Shown: positions 39,907 through 48,176 of the stretch, one piece after another
Layout: each line of letters begins with the position of its first letter
Numbering within the stretch: position 1 is the stretch's first letter
Assembly (NCBI GenBank): GCA_024276195.1
Contig: JAJRXR010000042.1
Coordinates: 124,001 to 188,000, forward strand
Origin: Planctomycetota bacterium
Lineage (GTDB): Bacteria; Planctomycetota; Phycisphaerae; Phycisphaerales; UBA1924
DNA length: 64,000 bases
Reading direction: 5' to 3'
Notes under the pieces: model-generated
Seen by the model: the letters and a program-made list of their open reading frames with translations, nothing else
Database searches by the model: none
Told to the model about the DNA's origin: nothing
Made by a program: the position numbers and the translations under genes

Positions 39907-41976
39907 ATGAGCCGATCAACCACCCCGCCCGGCTCGCCGCCGCCGAGTCCCCCGCCGAGTTCTCCTCGGTGGAAGATCGGCGATTGGGAGTTCGATCCCA
40001 AACGTCCCGACTGGGACAACCCGAAAATCAAGCGCCTCATCATCGACGATCCGCAGGAGTACAAAGCCCTCGGCGACGCCGTTGTCCGCGGCGCCTCGGT
40101 CTGCTATTGCGTGATCGAAGACCTCCGCGCCCTCGTCGATGCGGTGCAGAGCCACCCGGACGCGAAGCTCGCTCGGGCGACAAAGCCCGACGCCAAAGGG
40201 CTCATCCATCCCGACGGCGTGTTCCGCGCCAACGCCCGCCTGCCCGACGACGCCGAGGCGACCGAGTTGACGCTGCACGCCTGTGTTGTGGAGCGCTGCG
40301 AGTTCTCGGATCTTGACATCGGGTGTACACTCACAGCGAGGGTCCGATTCGACCGGGTCGCGGGGTTCGACGGGGCCGCCTTCGCCGGGGACGCGGGGTT
40401 CATCGAGGCCGCCTTCGCCGGGGTCGCGCGGTTCGAGGGGGCCGCCTTCGCCGGGGACGCGTGGTTCATCGAGGCCGCCTTCGCCGGGGTCGCGGGGTTC
40501 GACGGGGCCGCCTTCGCCGGGGACGCGTGGTTCATCGAGGCCGCCTTCGCCGGGGACGCGTGGTTCATCGAGGCCGCCTTCGCCGGGGACGCGGGGTTCA
40601 TCGAGGCCGCCTTCGCCGGGGTCGCGCGGTTCGGCGGGGCCGCCTTCGCCGGGGACGCGTGGTTCGAGGGGGCCGCCTTCGCCGGGGACGCGTGGTTCAT
40701 CGAGGCCGCCTTCGCCGGGGTCGCGGGGTTCGGCGGGGCCGCCTTCGCCGGGGACGCGCGGTTCGGCGGGGCCGCCTTCGCCGGGGACGCGGGGTTCGGC
40801 GGGGCCGCCTTCGCCGGGGACGCGCAGTTCGACGGGGTTCATGTGAGGCGATCGGCGACTCTCTTTTTTCTATCTGTTCGAATCAAACAGAGCCTCTCAT
40901 TCAACAAGGAATCCGACGAGCGTCCCGACGAGCGTCCCTCGATCATCCAAGGCGCGCTCTATTTTACCGACTCCAAACTCGATGAACGCCTCACGTTCGA
41001 CGGCGCGCTGTTCGGGCGAGACGCCCGCCTCGGCTTCAACCGCTTCCTGGCCCGCGCTGGCGCCACGGTCGAACTCACCAACGCCCAGCTCACCCGCAAT
41101 CGCCACGACCGAGCCATTCTCGCGTACGCTCAACTTACCAGCAATCCCCACAGCCAAGCCCTTCTTGCGGATCTCAAGGAGGACCCCTCGCTCTCGAGCA
41201 GGCGACGCCGCACGCCGGGGCGCATCCTGGCGTTCGCACTCGAGAGAACCATCGTACCGTGCTTGCGTGCCGCCGGTCTCTGGCGCGGCGCGCCGCTGAT
41301 CAAGGGCGAGGACACCTGGGACGCGGACAAGCTCGACCGGGGCGCGGACGATTACGAAATACTCGCCTCGAACTACACCAGGCTCCCCGCAACGGACAAC
41401 GCCGAGGACCATTGCCGCTGGCGCGCCCACGATCTTCGGGCGCGATCGGATCTGCTCCGGCGTCTCAACCGCATCCGCGAGTCCAGGAATCCCGCCGCGA
41501 TTCTCTGGAACTCATTCTTGGTCATTGCGGATGACGTCTTCTTCCGCTGGCTCATCATGCGCAACGCCATCGGGTACCTGCTCTATCTCCGTCGCATCGT
41601 CATCACGGGCGCGGTCCTGATCGCGGGCTCGGCCGCGCTCTACACGCTCGGGGCAAGCCCGAACACAATCGCCTACAACGGGTCTGTCCCGAATCCGCTC
41701 CCACCCGAGGCGACCGCGCTCAAAGACACGCTCATCCAGGGCGGGTACACCCCGACGGACGCGCAGGCCTACGGGCTCTGGCTCTGGAACCAACCCGAAG
41801 CGTTCGGGCTCGATTTTTCTGGCTTCTACTTCTCCCTGACGACCTTCGTCACCCTCGGCTACGGCGACTTCGCCCCGCTCGGCTGGTTCAAGCTCGTCAC
41901 CGGGCTCGAAGCCCTCTTCGGCGTGACGCTGCTCGCTCTATTCACCGTCGCCTGGGGTCGGAAGATGGTGCGCTGA
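39907..41976 (+). CDS. Pentapeptide-type repeat protein fused to a two-helix ion channel
   Basis: 689 residues from ATG 39907 (GGAG 10 bases before). After a Pro/Ser-rich start and a leading domain, residues 154-307 are 14 units of 11 residues of the form F-x-x-A-A-F-A-G-x-A-x, the pattern of Pentapeptide_3-like right-handed beta-helices. A helical linker follows. Then come one membrane segment (about 560-580) and a pore: GLDFSGFYFSLTTFVTLGYG with the K+-type filter TLGYGD (649-654), then a last membrane helix (about 665-683). Pentapeptide repeats joined to such pores are known, but the near-perfect DNA repeats here are not usual. Confidence 0.88.
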   Translation: MSRSTTPPGSPPPSPPPSSPRWKIGDWEFDPKRPDWDNPKIKRLIIDDPQEYKALGDAVVRGASVCYCVIEDLRALVDAVQSHPDAKLARATKPDAKGLIHPDGVFRANARLPDDAEATELTLHACVVERCEFSDLDIGCTLTARVRFDRVAGFDGAAFAGDAGFIEAAFAGVARFEGAAFAGDAWFIEAAFAGVAGFDGAAFAGDAWFIEAAFAGDAWFIEAAFAGDAGFIEAAFAGVARFGGAAFAGDAWFEGAAFAGDAWFIEAAFAGVAGFGGAAFAGDARFGGAAFAGDAGFGGAAFAGDAQFDGVHVRRSATLFFLSVRIKQSLSFNKESDERPDERPSIIQGALYFTDSKLDERLTFDGALFGRDARLGFNRFLARAGATVELTNAQLTRNRHDRAILAYAQLTSNPHSQALLADLKEDPSLSSRRRRTPGRILAFALERTIVPCLRAAGLWRGAPLIKGEDTWDADKLDRGADDYEILASNYTRLPATDNAEDHCRWRAHDLRARSDLLRRLNRIRESRNPAAILWNSFLVIADDVFFRWLIMRNAIGYLLYLRRIVITGAVLIAGSAALYTLGASPNTIAYNGSVPNPLPPEATALKDTLIQGGYTPTDAQAYGLWLWNQPEAFGLDFSGFYFSLTTFVTLGYGDFAPLGWFKLVTGLEALFGVTLLALFTVAWGRKMVR
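40366..40827 (+). repeat. 33-bp tandem repeat array (14 units) coding 11-residue repeats
   Basis: Each unit is based on TTCGACGGGGCCGCC then TTCGCCGGGGACGCG with a variable third triplet (GGG, TGG, CGG, CAG). Units differ mainly at codons 2-3 (GAC GGG, ATC GAG, GAG GGG, GGC GGG) and codon 9 (GAC or GTC). The high DNA identity points to recent expansion or gene conversion. Confidence 0.95.
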
Positions 41977-41981
41977 GCGCC

Positions 41982-42019
41982 GGGCGCCGTGGAGACGCCG
42001 TATTCGGCTTCTCCACGAT
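41982..42019. repeat. Palindromic repeat family A, copy 4 (left hairpin only)
   Basis: GGGCGCCGTGGAGACGCC then TATTCGGC and TTCTCCACGAT. It keeps the CGTGGAGA / TCTCCACG stem. It begins 5 bases after the stop of the channel gene and could act as its terminator. Confidence 0.8.
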
Positions 42020-42139
42020 CCCCACTCCATTCCCCAACCGCCATGCGAGGGAATCCAAAGGCATCCTCGCTTGCGCTTCGGGCTCGCCATTCACTGTGCC
42101 GCTGACCGGTTGGCCGGTCGGTACTCTCTCCCCCCGCCG

Positions 42140-42171
42140 CACTGACCCGAAGACGGGTCAGTGGCACGATA
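42140..42171. repeat. Palindromic repeat family B, copy 3 (perfect hairpin)
   Basis: CACTGACCCG-AAGA-CGGGTCAGTG, a perfect 10-bp stem, followed by GCACGATA. It lies 20 bases before the -35 box of arsR. Confidence 0.9.
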
Positions 42172-42190
42172 CACCATATTTCGACGGAGC

Positions 42191-42219
42191 TTGACCGCAT
42201 CGATCTCGCATGGTACACT
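42191..42219 (+). promoter_or_regulatory. Sigma70-type promoter of arsR-arsM
   Basis: TTGACC (42191-42196) and TACACT (42214-42219) with exactly 17 bases between them. The expected start of transcription is about 42225-42227, which is on the start codon of arsR, so the message would be leaderless. Confidence 0.75.
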
Positions 42220-42242
42220 TGCATGATGGCACAATCATGCAA
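42219..42242. promoter_or_regulatory. ArsR operator
   Basis: A perfect 9-bp inverted repeat, TTGCATGAT (42219-42227) and ATCATGCAA (42234-42242), with a 6-base centre. It begins at the last base of the -10 box and covers the start codons of arsR. This is the place and form expected for autorepression by an ArsR/SmtB dimer that lets go on binding arsenite. Confidence 0.7.
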
Positions 42243-42594
42243 ACTTCCGTCCGCGACCCCGCGCCAGGCGTCTCGCAAGCGGAGCCCGGTTGATCGGTTG
42301 CTCGATCCGGCGCTGTTCAAGGCGCTGGGCGACCCGACACGGGTGCGGCTGCTCGCGTGCGTCTCGAAGTGTTCGCGCGAGTGCGCCGTGACCGAGATCG
42401 CGCAGGGTTGCAGCGTGGACCTGTCGGTCGTCTCGCGGCACCTGGCGACGATGGAGCGGGCGGGCTTGGTTGAATCCCGGCGTGAGGGACGGACGGTGTA
42501 TTACCGGGTGCGGTACGCGGATCTGTGCGCGCACCTGCGCGACCTGGCCGACGCGCTTGAATCATGCCAGCCTGACTGCGATTGCGACTGCTGA
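42223..42594 (+). CDS. arsR: ArsR/SmtB-family metalloregulator
   Basis: 123 residues (or 122 from ATG 42226). Winged helix: FKALGDPTRVRLLACVSKCS, EIAQGCSVDLSVVSRHLATM (recognition helix) and GLVESRREGRTVYYRVRYAD (wing). Candidate arsenite ligands are the Cys of CVSKCSREC near the start of the DNA-binding helices and the C-terminal CQPDCDCDC. The exact ligand set cannot be assigned from sequence. It is followed after 42 bp by arsM. There is no ribosome site because the predicted transcript begins at the start codon. Confidence 0.92.
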   Translation: MMAQSCKLPSATPRQASRKRSPVDRLLDPALFKALGDPTRVRLLACVSKCSRECAVTEIAQGCSVDLSVVSRHLATMERAGLVESRREGRTVYYRVRYADLCAHLRDLADALESCQPDCDCDC

Positions 42595-42636
42595 CTGACA
42601 CGCTGATCCCTTTCACTTCTGTCCGGAGGAATACCA

Positions 42637-43578
42637 ATGACCGCTGAGAACAACGAGAACGCATCGAGCTGCTGCTCCGACAATTGCTGCTCGGACGCGG
42701 GCGACATCCGCGACACTGTTCGGGACGCCTACGCCAAGATCGCGCGATCCGGGCGGTGGTCTTCTGTCGGCGCTGACTCTGCGTCCGACTCTGGATGCGG
42801 GTGTGGGACTGGTGGCGGGGGCGGGGGCGGGGGGTGCTGCGGCCCGACGTCGCTGACGCCCGATCAGGTCGCGGGGAGCGTGGGGTATGCGCAGGCTGAG
42901 CTGGGCGCTGTCCCCGAGGGCGCCAACATGGGGTTGTCGTGCGGCAACCCGACGGCGCTGGCCTCGCTCAGGGCGGGCGAGGTCATGCTCGACCTGGGCT
43001 CTGGAGCGGGGTTTGACTGCTTCATCGCTGGGCCAAAGGTCGGCGCGGGCGGGCGCGTCATCGGCGTGGACATGACTCCCGATATGCTCAGCAAGGCCCG
43101 CGGGGCGCTTGCGTCGTATCGCACGAGCTCGGGGCTGGACAACGTCGAGTTTCGCCTGGGCGAGATCGAGCACTTGCCCGTTGCGGACGCGAGCGTGGAC
43201 GTCGTGATCTCCAACTGCGTGCTGAACCTGTCGCCGGACAAGGCGCGGGTGTGGCGGGAGATTGCGCGTGTGCTGCGCCCCGGCGGGCGGGTGGCGATTT
43301 CTGACCTGGCGCTGCTCAAGGCGCTCCCGCAGGGTGTGCTTGAAGATGTGGAGGCGTTGATCGGGTGCGTGGCGGGCGCGTCGTTGGTTGAGGACATCCG
43401 TCGAGACGCCGAGGCGGCGGGGCTGGTTGAGATCGAGTTGGATTCCAAGCCCGAGTACATCGCGGCGATGACGGACTGGCAGGACCCGTTGTACCGGAGC
43501 ATCCTTGAGCGTTTGGCGGAGGGGTCGTCGGCGAGTGATTACATCACGAGCCTGGACATCAGCGCTCGGCGGCGTTAG
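42637..43578 (+). CDS. arsM: Arsenite methyltransferase ArsM
   Basis: 313 residues. It methylates As(III) with S-adenosylmethionine to mono-, di- and trimethyl forms. The SAM site is DLGSGAGFD (119-127). The three conserved Cys of ArsM are present: LSCGNPTAL (102), SNCVLNLSPDK (194) and IGCVAGA (244). An unusual Cys-rich start (SSCCSDNCCSD) and a Gly run between CGCG and CCG add up to eight more Cys, possibly a metalloid-holding tail. GGAGGAA precedes ATG 42637. No arsenite pump gene is in the window. It overlaps the convergent DUF6768-like gene by 4 bases. Confidence 0.95.
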   Translation: MTAENNENASSCCSDNCCSDAGDIRDTVRDAYAKIARSGRWSSVGADSASDSGCGCGTGGGGGGGGCCGPTSLTPDQVAGSVGYAQAELGAVPEGANMGLSCGNPTALASLRAGEVMLDLGSGAGFDCFIAGPKVGAGGRVIGVDMTPDMLSKARGALASYRTSSGLDNVEFRLGEIEHLPVADASVDVVISNCVLNLSPDKARVWREIARVLRPGGRVAISDLALLKALPQGVLEDVEALIGCVAGASLVEDIRRDAEAAGLVEIELDSKPEYIAAMTDWQDPLYRSILERLAEGSSASDYITSLDISARRR

Positions 43579-43958
43579 TCAGTACGCGAGCCGATCCGTG
43601 CCGACAGACGGGCGAGTTGCAGTTCCATGCGCTTGATCTCGCGCGTGATGGAGTTTTTGTACAGTTCCATCCAGTACCAGGTCTTGAGCAGGCCCACGGC
43701 CTGCATGCCGACGACGAAGCCCAGCCCCCAGGCGATCGCCTCGCGATCGGTCCCGGCCCGGAAGAACTGCACGGCGCAGACGATCGACGCCGCGAAGATC
43801 ACGAGTGACCAGAAGAAGACCAGCGCGATCAGCCAGCGCTGGCGCGAGCGGAAGCTGTCGATCACCATCTGGGCCATGGACTGCTCGCCGAGCGTGTCGA
43901 AGGCTTCGGCGTCCTCGTGGATCATGGCCTTGCGGATCGTGTCATCAAGATCGTTCAT
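43575..43958 (-). CDS. Small DUF6768-like membrane protein next to an ECF sigma factor
   Basis: 127 residues with two hydrophobic segments (about 44-63 and 73-92), an acidic N-terminal helix (MNDLDDTIRKAMIHEDAEAF) inside the cytoplasm and a basic C-terminal helix. Its ATG lies inside the end of the sigma gene (14-bp overlap), so the two are coupled. Proteins of this shape accompany ECF sigma factors and could act on them, but no zinc anti-sigma motif is seen. Confidence 0.75.
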   Translation of the reverse strand: MNDLDDTIRKAMIHEDAEAFDTLGEQSMAQMVIDSFRSRQRWLIALVFFWSLVIFAASIVCAVQFFRAGTDREAIAWGLGFVVGMQAVGLLKTWYWMELYKNSITREIKRMELQLARLSARIGSRTD

Positions 43959-44502
43959 CGCGATTCTCCTGGTGTTCGAGTGTGCGGCGCAGCTCTTCGC
44001 GGGCCGCGTGCAGGCGTGACTTGACCGTGCCGACGGGTATGCCCAGCGCCTCGCTGATCGCCCCGTCGGTCATCGAGTCCGAGTAGCGCAGGGCCAGGAT
44101 CGCCCGGCGCTCGGGCGGGAGCCTGCGCAGCGCCGCGCGGACCTCGAGCGTGCGTTCATCTTCTCCGGCGTGCGGCGCACCCAGCTCTTCGACAGGGCGG
44201 GCGTCGCAGTTTGAGCGTTCGCGGCGCTGGCGGCGGACCCAGTCGGCGCACTTGTTGGAGACGATGCGCTGAGCCCAGGCGGGGAAGCGGGCGGGGTCGT
44301 CGAGGGAGCGGATGCCGCGGGCGATGGCGAGGAGCGAATCCTGAACGATGTCCGGGGCGGCGCTGGGGCTGGAGAGGTAGGCGGCGTGGCGCGAGAGGCG
44401 GGGCGCCCAGCGGCGGACGAGCTCTTCGAGCGCCTCGGTGTCGCCGCCCTGGGCGAAGACGACGAGCAGTTCCTCGAAAATCTGATCCTGATCCCTGGGC
44501 AT
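43945..44502 (-). CDS. ECF-family RNA polymerase sigma factor
   Basis: 185 residues from ATG 44502. Region 2 holds EELVRRWAPRLSRHAAYLSS, PDIVQDSLLAIARGI and FPAWAQRIVSNKCADWVRRQ. Region 4 holds LRRLPPERRAILALRYSDSM and GIPVGTVKSRLHAAREELRR. All parts of a minimal group 4 sigma factor are present. The overlap with the downstream membrane protein suggests paired expression; the signal and target promoters are unknown. Confidence 0.93.
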   Translation of the reverse strand: MPRDQDQIFEELLVVFAQGGDTEALEELVRRWAPRLSRHAAYLSSPSAAPDIVQDSLLAIARGIRSLDDPARFPAWAQRIVSNKCADWVRRQRRERSNCDARPVEELGAPHAGEDERTLEVRAALRRLPPERRAILALRYSDSMTDGAISEALGIPVGTVKSRLHAAREELRRTLEHQENRDERS

Positions 44503-44623
44503 CACACCTCCGCGTCGCACCGCTGGTCTCCGCCCGGGTCGGGCGGTTCACGAATCTGAGCGATTGTGCCCACTACCATCGGGGCGTGCCGCCCAGATGG
44601 GCGAACCCCGCACGGAGGCGAGC

Positions 44624-45592
44624 GTGACCCCACCACCTACCCCACCCGACTCCCCTCCACTGTCTTCATCATCCCGAGCATCCCCCCGCCTGGCCCTTAC
44701 CACCTGCGCCGCCCATCCGGGGATGATTGCGCACGACGACGAGGCGTTGATCGAGCGGCTCGTTCCGATGGGCTTTGTCTGCGAGCGCCCGCGCTGGGAC
44801 GATCCCTCGGTTGACTGGGCTTCGTTCGACATGATTCTGATCCGCACGACCTGGGACTATCAGGAGCACCTTGGCGCGTTCCTGGCCTGGGTAGACCGCG
44901 CGGGCGCCCTGGCGCCGATGCACAACCCGCCCGAGATTGTCCGGGCGAACATCGACAAGCGATACATGCGGACGCTTGAGCGGGCGGGGGTTCCGATCGT
45001 GCCGACGGTGTGGTTCGAGCGGCGGACTGATCCTGAGACGCTGGCGGGAGCGCTCGATGCGCTCGGGGCGGCGGCGGGTGGGACGGCGGGAGCACTCAAG
45101 CCCGCGGTCGGGGCCGGGGCGTCGGGGCTGCTGCTGTTTTCGCGCGACGAGCTGGACCGGGCCTCGGTCCACGCGAACGAGCAGATCGGCGTTTGCGGGT
45201 GTGTGCTGCTCCAGCCGGCGATCGGCAGCGTCCGGACGCGGGGCGAGCTGAGCGTTGTGCTGATCGATGGTGAGGTGACGCACGCGGTGCGGAAGGTCCC
45301 AGCGGCGGGCGAGTGGCGGGTGCAGATCGAGTTCGGGGGGCGGTACACGCTTGAGGAGGCGGGCGAGACGGAGCTTGGGATCGCGCGGCGCGCCGTTGCG
45401 GCGCTCGCGGGCGACGAGGCGCCGCTGTACGCGCGGATCGATCTGGTAGAGGTCGATGGGCTCGGCCCGGCGGTGATTGAGGTTGAGCTGATCGAGCCGG
45501 AGCTGTTCTTCGCCAGGGCGGCGGACGGGGCGGACCGGTTCGGGCGGGCGGTCGCGCGCCGGCTCGCGTTCGAGCTACCATCTGTTCTATGA
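44624..45592 (+). CDS. ATP-grasp-type ligase (RimK-like)
   Basis: 322 residues from GTG 44624, which GGAGG precedes by 5 bases. MILIRTTWDYQEHLGAFLAW, NPPEIVRANIDKRYMRTLER, GALKPAVGAGASGLLLF (nucleotide loop Lys) and VEVDGLGPAVIEVELIEPEL (metal-binding acidic residues) follow the ATP-grasp plan. This subgroup includes the cycloserine ligase-like and glutathione synthetase-like proteins. It joins a carboxylate to an amine; substrates are unknown. Its stop overlaps the start of the HMG-CoA lyase gene (ATGA), so it is part of the metabolic operon. Confidence 0.82.
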   Translation: MTPPPTPPDSPPLSSSSRASPRLALTTCAAHPGMIAHDDEALIERLVPMGFVCERPRWDDPSVDWASFDMILIRTTWDYQEHLGAFLAWVDRAGALAPMHNPPEIVRANIDKRYMRTLERAGVPIVPTVWFERRTDPETLAGALDALGAAAGGTAGALKPAVGAGASGLLLFSRDELDRASVHANEQIGVCGCVLLQPAIGSVRTRGELSVVLIDGEVTHAVRKVPAAGEWRVQIEFGGRYTLEEAGETELGIARRAVAALAGDEAPLYARIDLVEVDGLGPAVIEVELIEPELFFARAADGADRFGRAVARRLAFELPSVL

Positions 45593-46533
45593 GCGAGCGT
45601 GTCCGGATCACCGATGTCGCCCCGAGGGACGGGCTCCAGAACGAGCCGGGCCGCGTCGCGACGCGCGACAAGGCCTCGCTCGTCCGCCTGCTGATCAGAT
45701 CCGGCGTCGATGAGATCGAGGTCTCGAGCTTTGTCAGCCCGAAGTGGATCCCGCAGCTTGGCGACGCGGGCGAGCTGCTCGCCATGCTCGCGGGCGACAA
45801 GCCAGCCGGGATGGTTTTTTCTGCGCTCGTGCCCAACGAGCGGGGCCTGGACGCGGCCCTGGCGGTCAACGAGCGGGCGGGCGCTCGTCTGATCGACAAG
45901 GTCTCGGTCTTCACCGCGGCGAGCGAGACGTTCAGCGAGAAGAACACCAACGCGACGATCGCGCAGACCATCGAGCGTTTCCGCCCGGTCATCGCCCGGG
46001 CGAACGGTGCGGGGCTGCGGGTGCGCGGGTATGTCTCGTGCGTGATCGCGTGCCCGTTCGAGGGCGAGATCCCGCCGGCGCGGGTCGCGGATGTCAGCGC
46101 TCGCCTGCTCGATCTCGGGATCGACGAGCTGGATCTGGGCGATACGATCGGGCAGGGTGCGCCCGACTCGATCGAGGCGATGCTCATCGATGTTCTTGAG
46201 CGGACCAACCTCGCGCCGAGCACACGAGACGGCGACCCGAGCCTGACGCTGCACCTGCACGACACCTTCGGGCGGGCCAGCTCGTACGTCGAGCGGGCGC
46301 TGGAGCTGGGCGTGCGCTCGTTCGACGGGGCAGCGGGCGGGCTCGGGGGGTGCCCATACGCATCGACGGCGCAGCGCCGGGCGCCGGGCAACATCGCGAC
46401 CGAGGCGCTCGTCGATGTGGTCACAGCGAGCGGGTACACCACGGGCGTTGATCTCGACGCGCTGCGCGAGGCGGCCTCGTTCGCCCGCACACTCTCGGCG
46501 CCGACGGAGCCAACGCCGGGAGACGCCCCGTGA
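45589..46533 (+). CDS. mvaB: Hydroxymethylglutaryl-CoA lyase
   Basis: 314 residues, a TIM-barrel enzyme that cleaves HMG-CoA to acetyl-CoA and acetoacetate, the last step of leucine breakdown. ITDVAPRDGLQNEP opens the barrel with the metal Asp and catalytic Arg. IEVSSFVSPKWIPQLGD follows, then LHLHDTFGRA (metal His pair), and GGLGGCPYA with the catalytic Cys, then APGNIATE. The start overlaps the ATP-grasp stop, and its stop overlaps the next GTG. It fits with the methylcrotonyl-type carboxylase at 33.5 kb. Confidence 0.95.
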   Translation: MSERVRITDVAPRDGLQNEPGRVATRDKASLVRLLIRSGVDEIEVSSFVSPKWIPQLGDAGELLAMLAGDKPAGMVFSALVPNERGLDAALAVNERAGARLIDKVSVFTAASETFSEKNTNATIAQTIERFRPVIARANGAGLRVRGYVSCVIACPFEGEIPPARVADVSARLLDLGIDELDLGDTIGQGAPDSIEAMLIDVLERTNLAPSTRDGDPSLTLHLHDTFGRASSYVERALELGVRSFDGAAGGLGGCPYASTAQRRAPGNIATEALVDVVTASGYTTGVDLDALREAASFARTLSAPTEPTPGDAP

Positions 46534-47285
46534 TCCGCCTGGAGACTGATGGTGGGGTCAGCGTTCTGACGCTCGATCGCCCGGAGCGGCGCAATGCGCT
46601 GACGCCCGAGATGCTCGACGAGCTGATCGCCCGCATCGGGCAGTGCGCCGGCGCGCGGGCGGTGGCGCTTGTGGGCGCGGGGAGCGTGTTCTGCGCGGGG
46701 TTTGATCTGAAGCGGTGCGCCGATGATCCGTCGGGCGAGACGCTCGGGGCGTTGCTGCGCGGGCTCAGCCGGGCGATTGCGGCGCTGCGTGGGCTCGATG
46801 CGCCGGTTGTGGTCGGGGTACACGGCGGCGCGATCGCGGGCGGGGCGGCCCTGCTGGGGGCGGGCGATGTGGTTCTCGCCGGGCGCGACACGACAATCGG
46901 ATACCCCGTGGTCAAGATCGGGGTTTCGCCCGCGGTCTCGGCCCCGTTTCTTGAATCGAGCATCGCGGGGATGGTGCGAGAGCGGCTGCTTGATCCCGAT
47001 CTGATCGACGGTGTTCGTGCGCACGAGATCGGGCTTGTGCATGAGCTGGTCGATGAGCAAACCGACGTGCGAGAGATCGCGATAAGCATGGCCCGGCGTC
47101 TGAGCGAGAAGCCCGCGGGCGGGATGAGCGCGACCAAGCGATGGGTTGATGAGATTCACAGCGCGCAGTCTCCGCTTGGAGAGCGTGCGCCGCAGCGTGC
47201 GCTCGACGCGAGCCTGTCCATCGTCGGGTGTGATGAAGAACGCGAGCGCCTGGGCGCGATCTGGGGAAAGGGAGCTCAAGGATGA
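46530..47285 (+). CDS. Enoyl-CoA hydratase/isomerase family protein 1
   Basis: 251 residues from GTG 46530, overlapping the HMG-CoA lyase stop. Crotonase fold: LTLDRPERRNALTPEMLDEL, SVFCAGFDLKRC (oxyanion-hole strand) and GVHGGAIAGGAALLGAGDVV (second oxyanion-hole Gly). ISPAVSAPFLESS-type sequence replaces the usual catalytic Glu loop, so hydratase activity is uncertain. Overlaps the next gene by 4 bases. Confidence 0.88.
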   Translation: MIRLETDGGVSVLTLDRPERRNALTPEMLDELIARIGQCAGARAVALVGAGSVFCAGFDLKRCADDPSGETLGALLRGLSRAIAALRGLDAPVVVGVHGGAIAGGAALLGAGDVVLAGRDTTIGYPVVKIGVSPAVSAPFLESSIAGMVRERLLDPDLIDGVRAHEIGLVHELVDEQTDVREIAISMARRLSEKPAGGMSATKRWVDEIHSAQSPLGERAPQRALDASLSIVGCDEERERLGAIWGKGAQG

Positions 47286-48049
47286 CCGATCTGGCCCTGC
47301 TGCGTGTTGATGGCGGCGTCGCCACGCTGACACTCAACCGACCCGAGCAGCACAATGCGCTGTGTATCGAGCTGCTCGACGCCCTGCATGAACGGATGAG
47401 TGAGGTCGAGAGGCTCACGGATGTCCGCGTGCTCGTGGTCACGGGCAGCGGGCGATCGTTCTGCGCGGGTATGGACCTGAAGCAGGTTGTCATCGAGCGG
47501 TCGGGGGATGCGGGGCTGGCGCTGCGGTTGCTGTCGTCGCTGGGGGAGCTGACGTTGCGGGTGCGCCGGGCGGCGATGGTGACGGTGGCGCAGATCAACG
47601 GCGCCGCGATCGGGGGCGGGTGTGGGCTGACGTGTGTGTGCGATATTTCCGTGACGCACGCGCGGGCGAAGCTCGGGTTCCCGGAGGTTGATCTCGGGCT
47701 GTGCCCGGCGGTCGTGGCGCCGTGGGTTGTGCGGAAGGTCGGGGCGGGGATGGCGCGCAAGATACTGCTCACGGGCGGGCTCATCAGCCCGGTCGAGGCG
47801 CAGCGCATGGGCCTGGTCAACGCGGTGCTGGATTCGCCCGAGGCGCTCGGGGCGCACGCGGGTGAGCTTGGCGAGAGGCTTGCGAGCGGCGGCCCGCGCG
47901 CGCTTGCGGCTACCAAGAAGCTGCTCAATGAGCTGGACGGTTCGCTCGATGAGGCGTTGATCCGGCGCGGCGCGGAGCTGTCGGCATCGGTCTTGTGCTC
48001 GCCCGAGGCGCAACTCATCCTCGCGGAGCGTCTCGACTCGTCGGGATGA
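47282..48049 (+). CDS. Enoyl-CoA hydratase family protein 2 (methylglutaconyl-CoA hydratase-like)
   Basis: 255 residues. LTLNRPEQHNALCIELLDAL, RSFCAGMDLKQV and QINGAAIGGGCGLTCVCDIS are the crotonase blocks, and FPEVDLGLCPAVVAPWVVRK has the Glu usual in hydratases. In a cluster with HMG-CoA lyase and a methylcrotonyl-type carboxylase elsewhere, 3-methylglutaconyl-CoA hydration is a reasonable guess, but short-chain enoyl-CoA cannot be excluded. The ATG overlaps the stop of family protein 1. Confidence 0.88.
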   Translation: MTDLALLRVDGGVATLTLNRPEQHNALCIELLDALHERMSEVERLTDVRVLVVTGSGRSFCAGMDLKQVVIERSGDAGLALRLLSSLGELTLRVRRAAMVTVAQINGAAIGGGCGLTCVCDISVTHARAKLGFPEVDLGLCPAVVAPWVVRKVGAGMARKILLTGGLISPVEAQRMGLVNAVLDSPEALGAHAGELGERLASGGPRALAATKKLLNELDGSLDEALIRRGAELSASVLCSPEAQLILAERLDSSG

Positions 48050-48102
48050 TGGTTCTCGCCCGGACAGGCGCCAACCAGAGCCCCGATGATGCCCAATCGG
48101 CC

Positions 48103-48108
48103 TATACT
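48103..48108 (+). promoter_or_regulatory. Possible -10 element before the third hydratase gene
   Basis: TATACT stands 68 bases before ATG 48177 in the only real gap of this block. No good -35 box is seen 17 bases upstream (GCCCCG region). Confidence 0.3.
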
Positions 48109-48176
48109 GTGCGGACCCGTGCGGGCGTTCCGGCGAGCCCCGGCGACGGACCTGCGGGCGAGTGAACAGGAGTCCG

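Noticed and set aside
40366-40827. Repeat array looking like a CRISPR
   Set aside because: Units follow each other without unique spacers, keep a reading frame and code for a beta-helix; no cas genes are present.
40104-40842. Long antisense open frames over the 33-bp repeats (SPAKAA and EGGPAEPRVPG repeats)
   Set aside because: They are frame shadows of a GC-rich tandem repeat. The sense frame has the channel domain and a ribosome site; the antisense frames have neither.
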